Source of the DNA: Burkholderiales bacterium
GTDB lineage: Bacteria; Pseudomonadota; Gammaproteobacteria; Burkholderiales; Burkholderiaceae_C
Length of the DNA: 37,743 bases
NCBI GenBank assembly: GCA_003241965.1
Contig: QBMB01000019.1
Coordinates: 1-37,743, forward strand
Direction of reading: 5' to 3'
The notes beneath the pieces are model-generated. The model did no database searches, was not told the DNA's origin, and saw only the letters and a list, made by a program, of their open reading frames with translations. Shown here piece after piece: positions 9,907 through 16,849 of this stretch. Every line of letters begins with the position of its first letter. The first letter of the stretch is position 1. The position numbers and the translations under genes were made by a program.

Positions 9907-10626
9907 TTGACCGAACCCGACAACCCGCGCCAGAACCAACTGCTGGCCGCGCTGCCTGACGCCGAGTGGCAGCGGTGGCAGCCCCAGCTTGAGCTGGTCG
10001 ATCTCCCGCTGGGCAAGGTGCTCTACGAGTCCGGAGCGCCGCTGCAATACGTGTATTTCCCCACCAACGCCATCGTTTCGCTGCTGTACGTGCTGGAAAA
10101 CGGCTCGTCGGCGGAGATCGCCGTGGTGGGCTTTGAAGGCGTGGTGGGCATTTCCATCTTCATGGGCGGTGGCTCCACCCCCAGCCGCGCCGTGGTGCAG
10201 AGCGCCGGCATGGGCTACCGGCTTCGCGCCGATGCCATCAAGGCCGAGTTCGCACGGTCGAGCCCGGTGATGCACCTGATGCTGCGCTACACCCAGGCGC
10301 TTATCACGCAGATGAGCCAGACGGCGGTGTGCAACCGCCACCATTCGCTGGACCAGCAGCTGTGCCGCTGGCTGCTGCTCAGCCTGGACCGCCTGCCCGG
10401 CAACGAGCTGGTGATGACGCAGGAGCTGATCGCCAACATGCTGGGCGTGCGCCGCGAGGGTGTCACGGAAGCCGCGCTCAAGCTGCAGGGCGCTGGCCTC
10501 ATCCGCTATGCGCGGGGCCACATTTCGGTGCTGGACCGCCCGGGTCTGGAGCACCGCACCTGCGAGTGCTACCGCGTGGTGAAGAAGGAATACGACCGCC
10601 TGCTGCCCGATCTCGTGGCGATCTGA
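9907..10626 (+). CDS. Crp/Fnr-family transcriptional regulator (first of a tandem pair)
   Basis: Encodes 239 aa: an N-terminal cNMP-binding-like beta-roll (about 20-130, from LGKVLYESGAPLQYVYFP) and a C-terminal HTH_Crp-type winged helix (about 165-222, with TQELIANMLGVRREGVTEAA as the recognition region). No FNR-type N-terminal cysteine cluster and no clear cAMP-binding phosphate cassette are visible, so the signal is unknown. The start is a TTG at 9907, supported by a strong GGAGGAA six bases upstream and by the family start; no ATG fits. The next gene is a paralog of the same architecture. The 119-base leader holds the dyad ATGGA-N8-TCCAT (9816-9833), a possible operator. It lies downstream of ndvB on the same strand but probably has its own promoter. 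Confidence 0.88.
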   Translation: MTEPDNPRQNQLLAALPDAEWQRWQPQLELVDLPLGKVLYESGAPLQYVYFPTNAIVSLLYVLENGSSAEIAVVGFEGVVGISIFMGGGSTPSRAVVQSAGMGYRLRADAIKAEFARSSPVMHLMLRYTQALITQMSQTAVCNRHHSLDQQLCRWLLLSLDRLPGNELVMTQELIANMLGVRREGVTEAALKLQGAGLIRYARGHISVLDRPGLEHRTCECYRVVKKEYDRLLPDLVAI

Positions 10627-10682
10627 TCCGGCGACCGGGGAGCTTTGTGTGGTGGAGTACCGCGCGGGCGGCCGAACAGGTC

Positions 10683-10692
10683 CATAGTGGGG
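10683..10692 (-). promoter_or_regulatory. Shared 10-mer upstream of second Crp-like gene
   Basis: Reads CATAGTGGGG on the plus strand, the exact reverse complement of CCCCACTATG at 9791-9800 upstream of the paralogous regulator. It is preceded by GGTCC in both leaders. Candidate binding site for one or both Crp-like proteins; unproven. Confidence 0.25.
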
Positions 10693-10755
10693 CAGGGATC
10701 ACCGGGCAATGGGCCCGGCGACCCGCATGAGTTCGCCCTCGGAGGGGTTTCGCTT

Positions 10756-11487
10756 GTGTACCGAGCGGACCTCATGAAAACCACCGAAAACGACCTCATC
10801 GAGCGGCTTCCCAAAGCGGTTCGCAAACAATTCCTCGCGCTGTGCGAGCCCTTCGAGCTGGTGCTCTCGGCCGAGCTCAGCGTGCGCGGCACGAATCTGA
10901 GCCACGCCTACTTTCCGCGATCGGGCTTCATCTCGCTGGTGATCGACATCGACAGCCACCCGGCCCTGGAGGTGGGCATGGTCGGACGCGAGGCCATGCT
11001 GGGTTCGGAGCTGGTGCTGGGTGTGGCCAAGACACCCTGGCGCGCGGTGGTGCAAGGCGCGGGCAGTTGCTGGCGCATCCGGGCCGAGGCCTTGCGGCAA
11101 GCCATCGCCGACATGCCCGCACTGCAGGCCTTGCTGCAGCGCACCTTGATGGTCCGTCTGCACCAGCAGGCACTGGCGTCGGCCTGCGAGCGCTTCCATC
11201 CCATCGGGCCCAGGCTGGCGCGCTGGCTCCTCATGAGCCAGGACCGTGCGCAGGCCGACCAGTTTCACGTCACACAGGAGTTCATTTCACTCATGCTGGG
11301 CGTGCGGCGCGTGGGCGTGACCAAGGCCGCGAGCGACTTCCAGAAGAAGGGCCTCATCGAGTACCACCGCGGCGAGCTCAAGGTGCTCGACCGGGTGGCG
11401 CTGGAGCACGCGGCATGCAGCTGTTATGAGTCAGACAAGTTGCTGCACGACGAACTCATGGTCATGAAAACACAGGCCATTCGCTGA
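10756..11487 (+). CDS. Crp/Fnr-family transcriptional regulator (second of a tandem pair)
   Basis: Encodes 243 aa from the GTG at 10756, or 237 aa from the ATG at 10774. I prefer the GTG because GGAGGGG (10741-10747) is well spaced to it, while the ATG has only a weak purine stretch. The architecture matches the preceding gene: a degenerate cNMP-binding beta-roll followed by a Crp-type winged helix (TQEFISLMLGVRRVGVTKAA). The two align throughout, including LERTxx/HxACxCYxxxK-like C-termini, so they arose by duplication, but they have diverged strongly. No Fe-S cysteine set is present at the N-terminus. The signal and targets are unknown. The 129-base leader has the inverted copy of a 10-mer found before the first gene. 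Confidence 0.87.
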   Translation: MYRADLMKTTENDLIERLPKAVRKQFLALCEPFELVLSAELSVRGTNLSHAYFPRSGFISLVIDIDSHPALEVGMVGREAMLGSELVLGVAKTPWRAVVQGAGSCWRIRAEALRQAIADMPALQALLQRTLMVRLHQQALASACERFHPIGPRLARWLLMSQDRAQADQFHVTQEFISLMLGVRRVGVTKAASDFQKKGLIEYHRGELKVLDRVALEHAACSCYESDKLLHDELMVMKTQAIR

Positions 11488-11500
11488 AGGTGTGGGTGGG

Positions 11501-11572
11501 TCAGGTGAGGACCGCGATCAGGATGATGATCGGAATCGGGATGCCCAGAAAGAGCAGGAGGAGTGAACGCAT
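11501..11572 (-). CDS. 23-residue hydrophobic microprotein
   Basis: A short reading frame that starts MRSLLLLFLG, continues through an IPIPIII core and ends in LIAVLT. It is almost entirely hydrophobic and long enough for one membrane helix. Very similar small proteins of about 23-25 aa, beginning MR-x-LLLL and containing the IPIPII core, are, as I recall, scattered through proteobacterial genomes as unnamed hypotheticals. The frame is clean with a TGA stop; upstream there is only a weak AGAAAG-like ribosome site. It lies on the minus strand, 30 bases downstream of the end of a PhnA-like membrane protein gene, so it may be the last cistron of that unit. Function is unknown; it could be a membrane-stress microprotein. 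Confidence 0.6.
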   Translation of the reverse strand: MRSLLLLFLGIPIPIIILIAVLT

Positions 11573-11602
11573 GGCGGGCTTTCTAGTAGAGGGGGATGGA
11601 TT

Positions 11603-12568
11603 TCAGGCATCGCGTTGACGACCGCCGAAGGTGGCTGCGAGGCTGGCGAAGAAGGCCCCGATCAGCAGCGACACGAAAAGCCACAGCGCCCCGTAGGCAG
11701 AGGCCTTTCGCGCGTTGTCTGCCGCTTCGCGGGCCTCGGTGGCTGCTTCGCGCACCTGGGCCTGCGCCCGTGCGTAGGTGTCGGTCACCCGCTTTTGCGC
11801 GTCTGCCGGTGTCATGCCGGTGCGCCGGGCCACCAGTTGGCCGACGTGACGCAAATCGTCTTCCGCCAGGGGTCTGGACAAGTTGGAGAACATCAGGATG
11901 CGGGCGATCTCCGCCGCTTCCTGTTCATGGTCGGTACCGGTGGCGATGTCGGCAACCGGCGGGGTGGTGGGCGCCGTGGTGGGCGCAGCAACGGTACCGG
12001 CTTCGCGGCGAAACAGGGTGTCTACAAAATAAGCCATCGAGCCACCTTCTTCGTCTTGCGCCAGGCCTGCGGCAGCCACGGCCGCGCCCCCTGCAACCGA
12101 TGCTCCGGCCTGCACGCCACCGCCCACGATGGAAGCAATCACCGAGCTGAGCAATGCAGCTGTGGCCAGCGAGGAGACAGCCCAGGCCAGAAAGCCATGC
12201 GCGGTGTCGCGGAAATAAACCTCGTCGACATGTACTTCCGTCCATTTGGTACGCAAGCGCCCGGCCAGGTAACCACCCATGGCGGAGGCCACAAGCTGGG
12301 TGGCGGTCAACCACACGATGGTGGTGACCCCCAGAGCGGTTGCACCGATGCCCGAGTTGGCCCATGGAGACACCGACGACAACCCCAGACCCATCCCCAG
12401 GATGAGCAGGATCAGCGAAAGCGCCGCCGCGGCCGCTGCGCCCGCTGCGATGGCACCCCACGCCACCGCGCTGGCGGATCCGGCCGGACGTTCACCAGGG
12501 CTGCCGCCGTATTCGCCACTGCGCAGGTGGCCGGTGTCTTCACCGCTCAAGGTCTTGGGAAATGCCAT
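11603..12568 (-). CDS. PhnA-like four-TM membrane protein
   Basis: Encodes 321 aa from the ATG ending at 12568, which has AGGAG five bases upstream; a longer in-frame stretch to 12778 is not coding-like. Predicted helices are about 38-62, 77-104, 124-150 and 289-313. Between TM2 and TM3 is the conserved loop with GRLRTKW and VYFRDTAHGFLAW, which I know from proteins usually labelled PhnA-like in Alpha- and Betaproteobacteria. Residues about 213-288 form a charged, coiled-coil-prone segment. Despite the label there is no evidence for a phosphonate role. Family members often sit near stress genes such as csbD and catalase, as here. Function unknown; probably an inner-membrane envelope or stress protein. 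Confidence 0.75.
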   Translation of the reverse strand: MAFPKTLSGEDTGHLRSGEYGGSPGERPAGSASAVAWGAIAAGAAAAAALSLILLILGMGLGLSSVSPWANSGIGATALGVTTIVWLTATQLVASAMGGYLAGRLRTKWTEVHVDEVYFRDTAHGFLAWAVSSLATAALLSSVIASIVGGGVQAGASVAGGAAVAAAGLAQDEEGGSMAYFVDTLFRREAGTVAAPTTAPTTPPVADIATGTDHEQEAAEIARILMFSNLSRPLAEDDLRHVGQLVARRTGMTPADAQKRVTDTYARAQAQVREAATEAREAADNARKASAYGALWLFVSLLIGAFFASLAATFGGRQRDA

Positions 12569-12722
12569 GTTCGCTCCTGTTGTCAAACCACCAAACCCAC
12601 GCCGAAAGAGTCGGTGCGGCTGTCGTTCGCGAGGGGGCAACCGTAAGTGCGCAACGCCGCACAGTCTGTGCGCCTTCGAACGTTGTTTCGACCCAGCGCG
12701 ACTCGGTTGCGGCCTGGCCGTG

Positions 12723-13334
12723 TTACCAGCTAAAACCTTCGCGCTGAGCCACCGAGCGCCCGTCCTTGCTCCACACATGCAGGATGAAATCGGCCTCGCG
12801 CAGTTCGGTCAACACCGCCATGCCCAGCCGTTGCGCCAGGCGGCTGTGCACGGCGTCGCCATCGAGCTCACCACCCTCGATGGGCCAACGCCAATGGCAG
12901 GCCAGCACGGTCCCGCCTGCGCTCAGGGATGCGCTGGTCTGGTCGGCCAGAGCATCGACACCGGGCGGGTCCAGAAAGTACCCCAGTTCGCTGATCACGA
13001 TCAGATCGAAGATGCCCACGGGCCAGTCGGCAGGCAATTGCGCCTGCACCACGCGGGCATGGCTCCAGGGCGCCAGGCGCGCGCGCGCCAGTTCCACCGC
13101 GCGCAAGGAACCATCGCAGACCAGCAGCCGGTCACAGCGCGAAGCCAGTTCGGCAGAGAGCTCGCCATTGGCGCACCCGGGCTCAAAGCCGTGCGCGTAA
13201 CGCTGCGCGGGCAAGCATGCCAGCGTCTGTGCGCGCTTGCGTGCTTCGTACCACCGCGTTTTGAAGCGCCAAGGATCGTCGTCGTCGCGAAACAGCTGGT
13301 CGAAGCGTTCCGGCGAGGGGGTCTGAGGGGTCAT
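12723..13334 (-). CDS. NodS-like SAM-dependent methyltransferase
   Basis: Encodes 203 aa resembling the NodS family of class I SAM-dependent methyltransferases; NodS N-methylates the deacetylated amino group of chito-oligosaccharides in Nod-factor synthesis. Visible: the N-terminal DDPWRFKTRWYEARKR signature, motif I EPGCANGELS (51-60) for SAM binding, a motif II acid in LLVCDGS, and IFDLIVISELGYFLDP (motif IV region). The length is normal for NodS. It is the last gene of a four-gene minus-strand run, 35 bases after the PIG-L deacetylase gene. The ATG ending at 13334 has no Shine-Dalgarno; an in-frame TTG overlaps the PIG-L stop and could be used with coupling. The substrate is unknown; the neighbouring deacetylase suggests a freshly exposed amine (inference). 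Confidence 0.82.
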   Translation of the reverse strand: MTPQTPSPERFDQLFRDDDDPWRFKTRWYEARKRAQTLACLPAQRYAHGFEPGCANGELSAELASRCDRLLVCDGSLRAVELARARLAPWSHARVVQAQLPADWPVGIFDLIVISELGYFLDPPGVDALADQTSASLSAGGTVLACHWRWPIEGGELDGDAVHSRLAQRLGMAVLTELREADFILHVWSKDGRSVAQREGFSW

Positions 13335-13369
13335 GTGTTTGGGGACTGCAGGCGGGGGTGAGCCATGTT

Positions 13370-14131
13370 TCAAACGAAGTAGTACTCGGTGCGCCAGGCC
13401 GCGCGCGCCACGATGGCCGGGCCCAGCACTGCGCCCAGGTCGGCGCTGCGCGGGCCGAGTTGGGATCGGTGGGCTGCAAGCGCGGTCTGCTTGCGCGAGC
13501 CAGCCTCGGCACTCAAAGGGACCGCTCGCAGACGAAGCCACGGAATGCGGGTGTCGCCCGGGGTCGCCCAATGCCACATCCAGACCGGTGCGGCGAGGTG
13601 CGTGCAACCGATGGCCACACTCGCGCGTCGCACCATCTGCCCGGTCATGTCGTGGTCGGGATGCCCGTCGTTCTCCCAGGTGCTCACGACCACATCGTCG
13701 GGTCGCAGCAACGGCATCAGCCGCGCCAGCAGATCGGCCCCACGCTGCTGGACGCGTCCGTCCTCCAGCGCCAGAGCCACCACCGAAGGTTGCGCCAGGC
13801 CGAGCTGGCGCAGACCGAGCCACCGCTCGTGGCGGCGAAGGTAGGCGAGATCGTCGGGGTTGACGGCCGGCGTTCCGTTGTGGCTGGCTTCGCCGTTCGT
13901 GACGGCCACGATCTGCACACGGCCTCCTTGCGCCACATGGGTGGAGATCAGACCACCGCTGGCCAGTATTTCGTCGTCGGGATGGGGTGCAACGACCACC
14001 AGCCGTGCGGTGGCCGGCAGCCAGTCCTCCAGCGACAGCTCGTGGCACCGCAGCCCGGCCAGCCAGTGTCGCCACGCCCCTTCGTCGGTGGGCTCGCCCT
14101 CGATCAACGCGGGGCGTTCTAAAGCTCCCAC
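13370..14131 (-). CDS. PIG-L/LmbE-family N-deacetylase
   Basis: Encodes 253 aa of the PIG-L fold, zinc-dependent enzymes that remove N-acetyl groups from GlcNAc-containing substrates. The metal and catalytic motif PHPDDE is at 49-54 (H50, D52, D53) and the second metal-ligand motif GHPDHD at 156-161 (H157, H160). The start is the GTG at 14129-14131, with AGGAG upstream; it overlaps the end of the acyl-CoA dehydrogenase-like gene by 13 bases, so translation is coupled. An N-terminal extension of about 40 residues precedes the Rossmann-like core. In this cassette it is the analogue of the NodB deacetylation step, although NodB itself belongs to a different fold. No signal peptide is seen, so it acts in the cytoplasm. 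Confidence 0.88.
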   Translation of the reverse strand: MGALERPALIEGEPTDEGAWRHWLAGLRCHELSLEDWLPATARLVVVAPHPDDEILASGGLISTHVAQGGRVQIVAVTNGEASHNGTPAVNPDDLAYLRRHERWLGLRQLGLAQPSVVALALEDGRVQQRGADLLARLMPLLRPDDVVVSTWENDGHPDHDMTGQMVRRASVAIGCTHLAAPVWMWHWATPGDTRIPWLRLRAVPLSAEAGSRKQTALAAHRSQLGPRSADLGAVLGPAIVARAAWRTEYYFV

Positions 14132-15162
14132 GAGGCTTCTCCTGGCGACATCAGACGCTCGCCCAGGGCCGCGAAGTCGCGCTCGCCGTGGCTCTGGCGC
14201 AGGTAGACCGGCAGGTCTGCCGCCATCTGCGCGAAGGGCGCGTCGCGGCAGAACGGTGCTGCCCCCAGCGCTTGTCCCACCTCATCGAGCACCTGCTTTG
14301 CGCAAATTTCGACAGCCAGGCGCACGCGCAGGCCCGCCGCGCTCGCGTCCTCCGTCGGGTGCTCGTCGATCCATCGCGCTGCCTCGCGCAGCAGCGCGGC
14401 CGTTGCCTGCAGTGCCACGTCCACCTTGCCCAAGGCAGCCAGCCGGAAGGCGTTGCGGTGGCCAGGTGGCACCTGCACCAGGGTCCGGTGCAACGCAGCG
14501 GCCAGTGCCTGAGCGCCGCCGTGCCAGCAGGCTGCAATGCCTGCGCCTCCCTGCCAGAAACCTGGCCGGTTCAGGTAAGCGCCCTCGGCGCCCACCAGTT
14601 CGACCCGGGCATCGCGGAACGCGACATCCACGCTGGCACTGGCTGCCATGCCCACGGCATGCCAGCCGGCAGCACAGACGCTCACGCCTGGTTGGTCCAT
14701 CGCCACACGCACCAGTTGGGGTCCCCGACCATCGGGCCACCAGGCCGTGAGCAAACCGTGGCTCACCTGGCCGGCGCCCGAACACCAACGCTTGGCTCCG
14801 TTGAGGCGCACGCCACCGGCCTCGCTGGTGTCCACCAAAGCGCGCCCATGGGCAGCCTCCGCCGCCCACATGCCCCAGGTGGCGCCCTTCGCGGGTGGTG
14901 CCGATGGCGCAACCTCGGCCATCACGGCGAGCGCATCGGTGTGTCCCTCGTAGAGCTTGGCCAGTGACAGGTCGTGCCCAGCCACCAGGCCCAAGGCTTG
15001 CCAGCGCTGCAGCGTGGCACCGCGCCCAGGCATGGGCAACCCGTCCAGACCCCGACCTATCAGCTCATCGAGCCAGACGCCCGGTGTCTGGGTCCGATCC
15101 AACCCGGCCAGGGTCGCCTGCAGGTTGGCCAGCAATGCGCCGTTTTGCGCATCGAGCTTCAT
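14119..15162 (-). CDS. Acyl-CoA dehydrogenase-like flavoprotein
   Basis: Encodes 347 aa, shorter than the usual 380-400 aa of acyl-CoA dehydrogenases. The middle beta domain is recognisable (LNGAKRWCSGAGQVSHGLL, about 117-135, the usual flavin-contact region), as is a helical C-terminal half. The normal C-terminal FAD-binding segment is poorly conserved, and I cannot place the classical catalytic glutamate by eye. This looks like one of the divergent subgroups used in special pathways, not beta-oxidation. Its ATG overlaps the stop of the upstream glycosyltransferase gene (ATGA, 15159-15162) and its end overlaps the deacetylase start, so the three are coupled. It might oxidise an acyl chain or an amine or sugar intermediate; the reaction is not determinable from sequence. 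Confidence 0.8.
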   Translation of the reverse strand: MKLDAQNGALLANLQATLAGLDRTQTPGVWLDELIGRGLDGLPMPGRGATLQRWQALGLVAGHDLSLAKLYEGHTDALAVMAEVAPSAPPAKGATWGMWAAEAAHGRALVDTSEAGGVRLNGAKRWCSGAGQVSHGLLTAWWPDGRGPQLVRVAMDQPGVSVCAAGWHAVGMAASASVDVAFRDARVELVGAEGAYLNRPGFWQGGAGIAACWHGGAQALAAALHRTLVQVPPGHRNAFRLAALGKVDVALQATAALLREAARWIDEHPTEDASAAGLRVRLAVEICAKQVLDEVGQALGAAPFCRDAPFAQMAADLPVYLRQSHGERDFAALGERLMSPGEASWEL

Positions 15163-15839
15163 GACATCGCCCCCGCAGCGTCAGCATGTGATTCACCCAC
15201 GCGCTGCAGCGTGGCGCCGAATCCACCCGGCGCCCGGAACACACGGCGTGCACTGGTCACAACCCTCGGAGCAGCGGACCAGGCGATGCGTGCGCCGATG
15301 GCTTCCAGCGCCCTCACGAGCGCCACATCTTCGCTGCTGGCCAATGGTGGGAAACCACCGGCGCGCTGGTAGGCCTGAGCACTGACGCCCAGGTTTGCTC
15401 CGTGGATGTGCTGGTGACCGTCGGCGTCGGTGTAGGTCGTGTGGAAGTGGTGGCGCATGGCCTCGCCGTGGGCGCTCCAATCGGCCACACCGACCGTACC
15501 GCACACCGCGTCGCTGTCCAGCGACATCTGCACGTGCAGCCAGTCGGCCGCCACCACGGTGTCGGCGTCGGTGAACGCAAGCCAGCGCGCTCCCATCGAA
15601 AGCGCAAGTTGAGCGCCTTCTGCCCGGGCAATGCCCACGTTGCGCACTTGCACGGAAGTCACCAACGCGCCCGCTTGCCGCGCAACGTCTGACGTGCCGT
15701 CGGTGCAGGTATCGAGCACCACGATCACCAGCACGGCTTCACCCTCCAGTGCAGGCCAGCGGGCCGCATGTGACAGCGAGCTCAGGCATTCACCGATCAC
15801 GGCCTCTTCGTTGTTGGCAGGGACGATCACAGCCAGCAT
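15159..15839 (-). CDS. Family 2 glycosyltransferase (first gene of cassette)
   Basis: Encodes 226 aa, a compact GT-A glycosyltransferase without membrane helices. The start MLAVIVPANNEE is the canonical first strand and loop of GT2. The metal-binding DAD motif is at 91-93 (FTDADTVV), an acceptor-side HGANLGVS follows, and SSEDVAL carries the ED expected near the catalytic base. I chose the ATG ending at 15839 because GGAG lies seven bases upstream and the domain starts right there; the longer frame to 15968 adds only low-complexity sequence. It is smaller than NodC or cellulose synthases and lacks a QxxRW motif, so it is more likely a single-sugar transferase than a processive polymerase. It opens a four-gene unit; a CsbD gene lies upstream on the same strand. 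Confidence 0.87.
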   Translation of the reverse strand: MLAVIVPANNEEAVIGECLSSLSHAARWPALEGEAVLVIVVLDTCTDGTSDVARQAGALVTSVQVRNVGIARAEGAQLALSMGARWLAFTDADTVVAADWLHVQMSLDSDAVCGTVGVADWSAHGEAMRHHFHTTYTDADGHQHIHGANLGVSAQAYQRAGGFPPLASSEDVALVRALEAIGARIAWSAAPRVVTSARRVFRAPGGFGATLQRVGESHADAAGAMS

Positions 15840-15972
15840 GGGTGCACTCCGAGCGCCGATCACAGCGACGCGCGAGCGCCATTCAATCGTGGAGTGCCGG
15901 GCAGGTCTGTTCGTTGTCGAACGTTTTTCTGCGCTGGTCAAGCCCCCGCATGGCGCGGGAGCTGTCACAGCA

Positions 15973-16227
15973 TCAGCGTTGGTGCTTCTGCGCGTGTGCA
16001 GCGTCGCTTGACGCGTTCAGCCACGAATCGTCAGCGCTCTTCTCCCAGGCCTGCAGCTGATTTTCAGCTTCGTCCTTGGCCATGCCGTAGCGCTCCTGGA
16101 GCTTGCCGGCGAGCTGGTCGCGGTGGCCCGCCACCAAGGTCAGATCGTCGTCGGTGAGCTTGCCCCACTGCTGCTTGGCGCGGCCGGTGATTTGTTTCCA
16201 GTTGCCTTGGATGGTGTCCCAGTTCAT
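15973..16227 (-). CDS. CsbD-family stress protein
   Basis: Encodes 84 aa. It starts MNWDTIQGNWKQITGRAK and continues with a WGKLTDDDL block and GKLQERYG, the signature of CsbD proteins (UPF0337), which are general-stress-induced small proteins of unknown biochemical role. AAAGGA lies upstream of the ATG ending at 16227. The C-terminal 20 residues are a low-complexity Ser/Ala/His/Gln tail beyond the core. It is divergent from the DUF4398 lipoprotein gene and lies 133 bases upstream of the GT2 cassette on the same strand, so read-through into the cassette is possible. Its presence supports a stress-induced setting for the whole block. Confidence 0.92.
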   Translation of the reverse strand: MNWDTIQGNWKQITGRAKQQWGKLTDDDLTLVAGHRDQLAGKLQERYGMAKDEAENQLQAWEKSADDSWLNASSDAAHAQKHQR

Positions 16228-16400
16228 GTGATGTCCTTTGGTTGAGGCGGCTCCGATGAGCACGGTTGTGCAGGCCGCCCTGTGCGTTTTTATGCGGTGG
16301 TGTGACGGAGGTCTGTGCGCCATAGCACCGACGCGAGCAGGTCGCGCGGCCATGCTTGCGCCGTCGGCCTCGATGGCCTTGTTGACGAGAAATACCTCCC

Positions 16401-16829
16401 ATGAACACCACCACCACGCCCCGCGCCATCCCATTGCCTGCGCCCACGCGCCAACTCGCCGTGCGCTTGCTTGGCCTCACCGCGATCAGCGCGTTTGCGC
16501 TTTCGATGATGGCCTGCGCCACCCGCAGTCCCGCACCCACGCAGGAGATCGCACTGTCGCGTGCGGCGATCGAGACCGCCGTGCGCGCCGGTGCCGCCGA
16601 GCTCGCACCCAGCGAGCTGAACATCGCCCGCCAGAAGCAGGCCATGGCCGACACCGCCCTGAGCCAGGAACAGTTCGACCGCGCGCGTTTGCTGGCCAAC
16701 GAAGTCCAGGTGGACGCCCTGCTGGCCGAGTCGAAGGCGCGCAGCAACCGGGCCAACAAGGCCGCCGACGAACTGCGCGAAGGCGGCCGCGTGCTGCGCC
16801 AGGAAATCAACCGCGCGGCGCCCCAATAA
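16401..16829 (+). CDS. DUF4398-type lipoprotein
   Basis: Encodes 142 aa. A signal peptide (about 20-39) ends in LSMMAC, a slightly atypical lipobox that would lipidate Cys39. The mature part is helical and rich in Ala, Glu, Arg and Gln (about 50-138), matching the DUF4398 pattern of charged helices found beside OmpA-like lipoproteins. It probably forms a coiled-coil in the periplasm. It is followed 20 bases later by a second lipoprotein that has the same kind of helical region plus an OmpA domain, so the pair is likely co-transcribed and functionally linked to peptidoglycan or outer-membrane tethering. The ribosome site is weak (GAGAAA region). Confidence 0.8.
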   Translation: MNTTTTPRAIPLPAPTRQLAVRLLGLTAISAFALSMMACATRSPAPTQEIALSRAAIETAVRAGAAELAPSELNIARQKQAMADTALSQEQFDRARLLANEVQVDALLAESKARSNRANKAADELREGGRVLRQEINRAAPQ

Positions 16830-16849
16830 CAACACCACAGGACACGCTC

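Noticed and set aside
15946..15960. CCCGC/GCGGG hairpin between csbD and the GT2 gene, considered as a csbD terminator
   Set aside because: The stem is only five bases and no T-run follows on the minus strand, so I cannot call termination.
16238..16849. Long in-frame extension of the OmpA-like lipoprotein
   Set aside because: It overlaps the whole DUF4398 lipoprotein gene in another frame, and the true start has a lipoprotein signal and AGGA.
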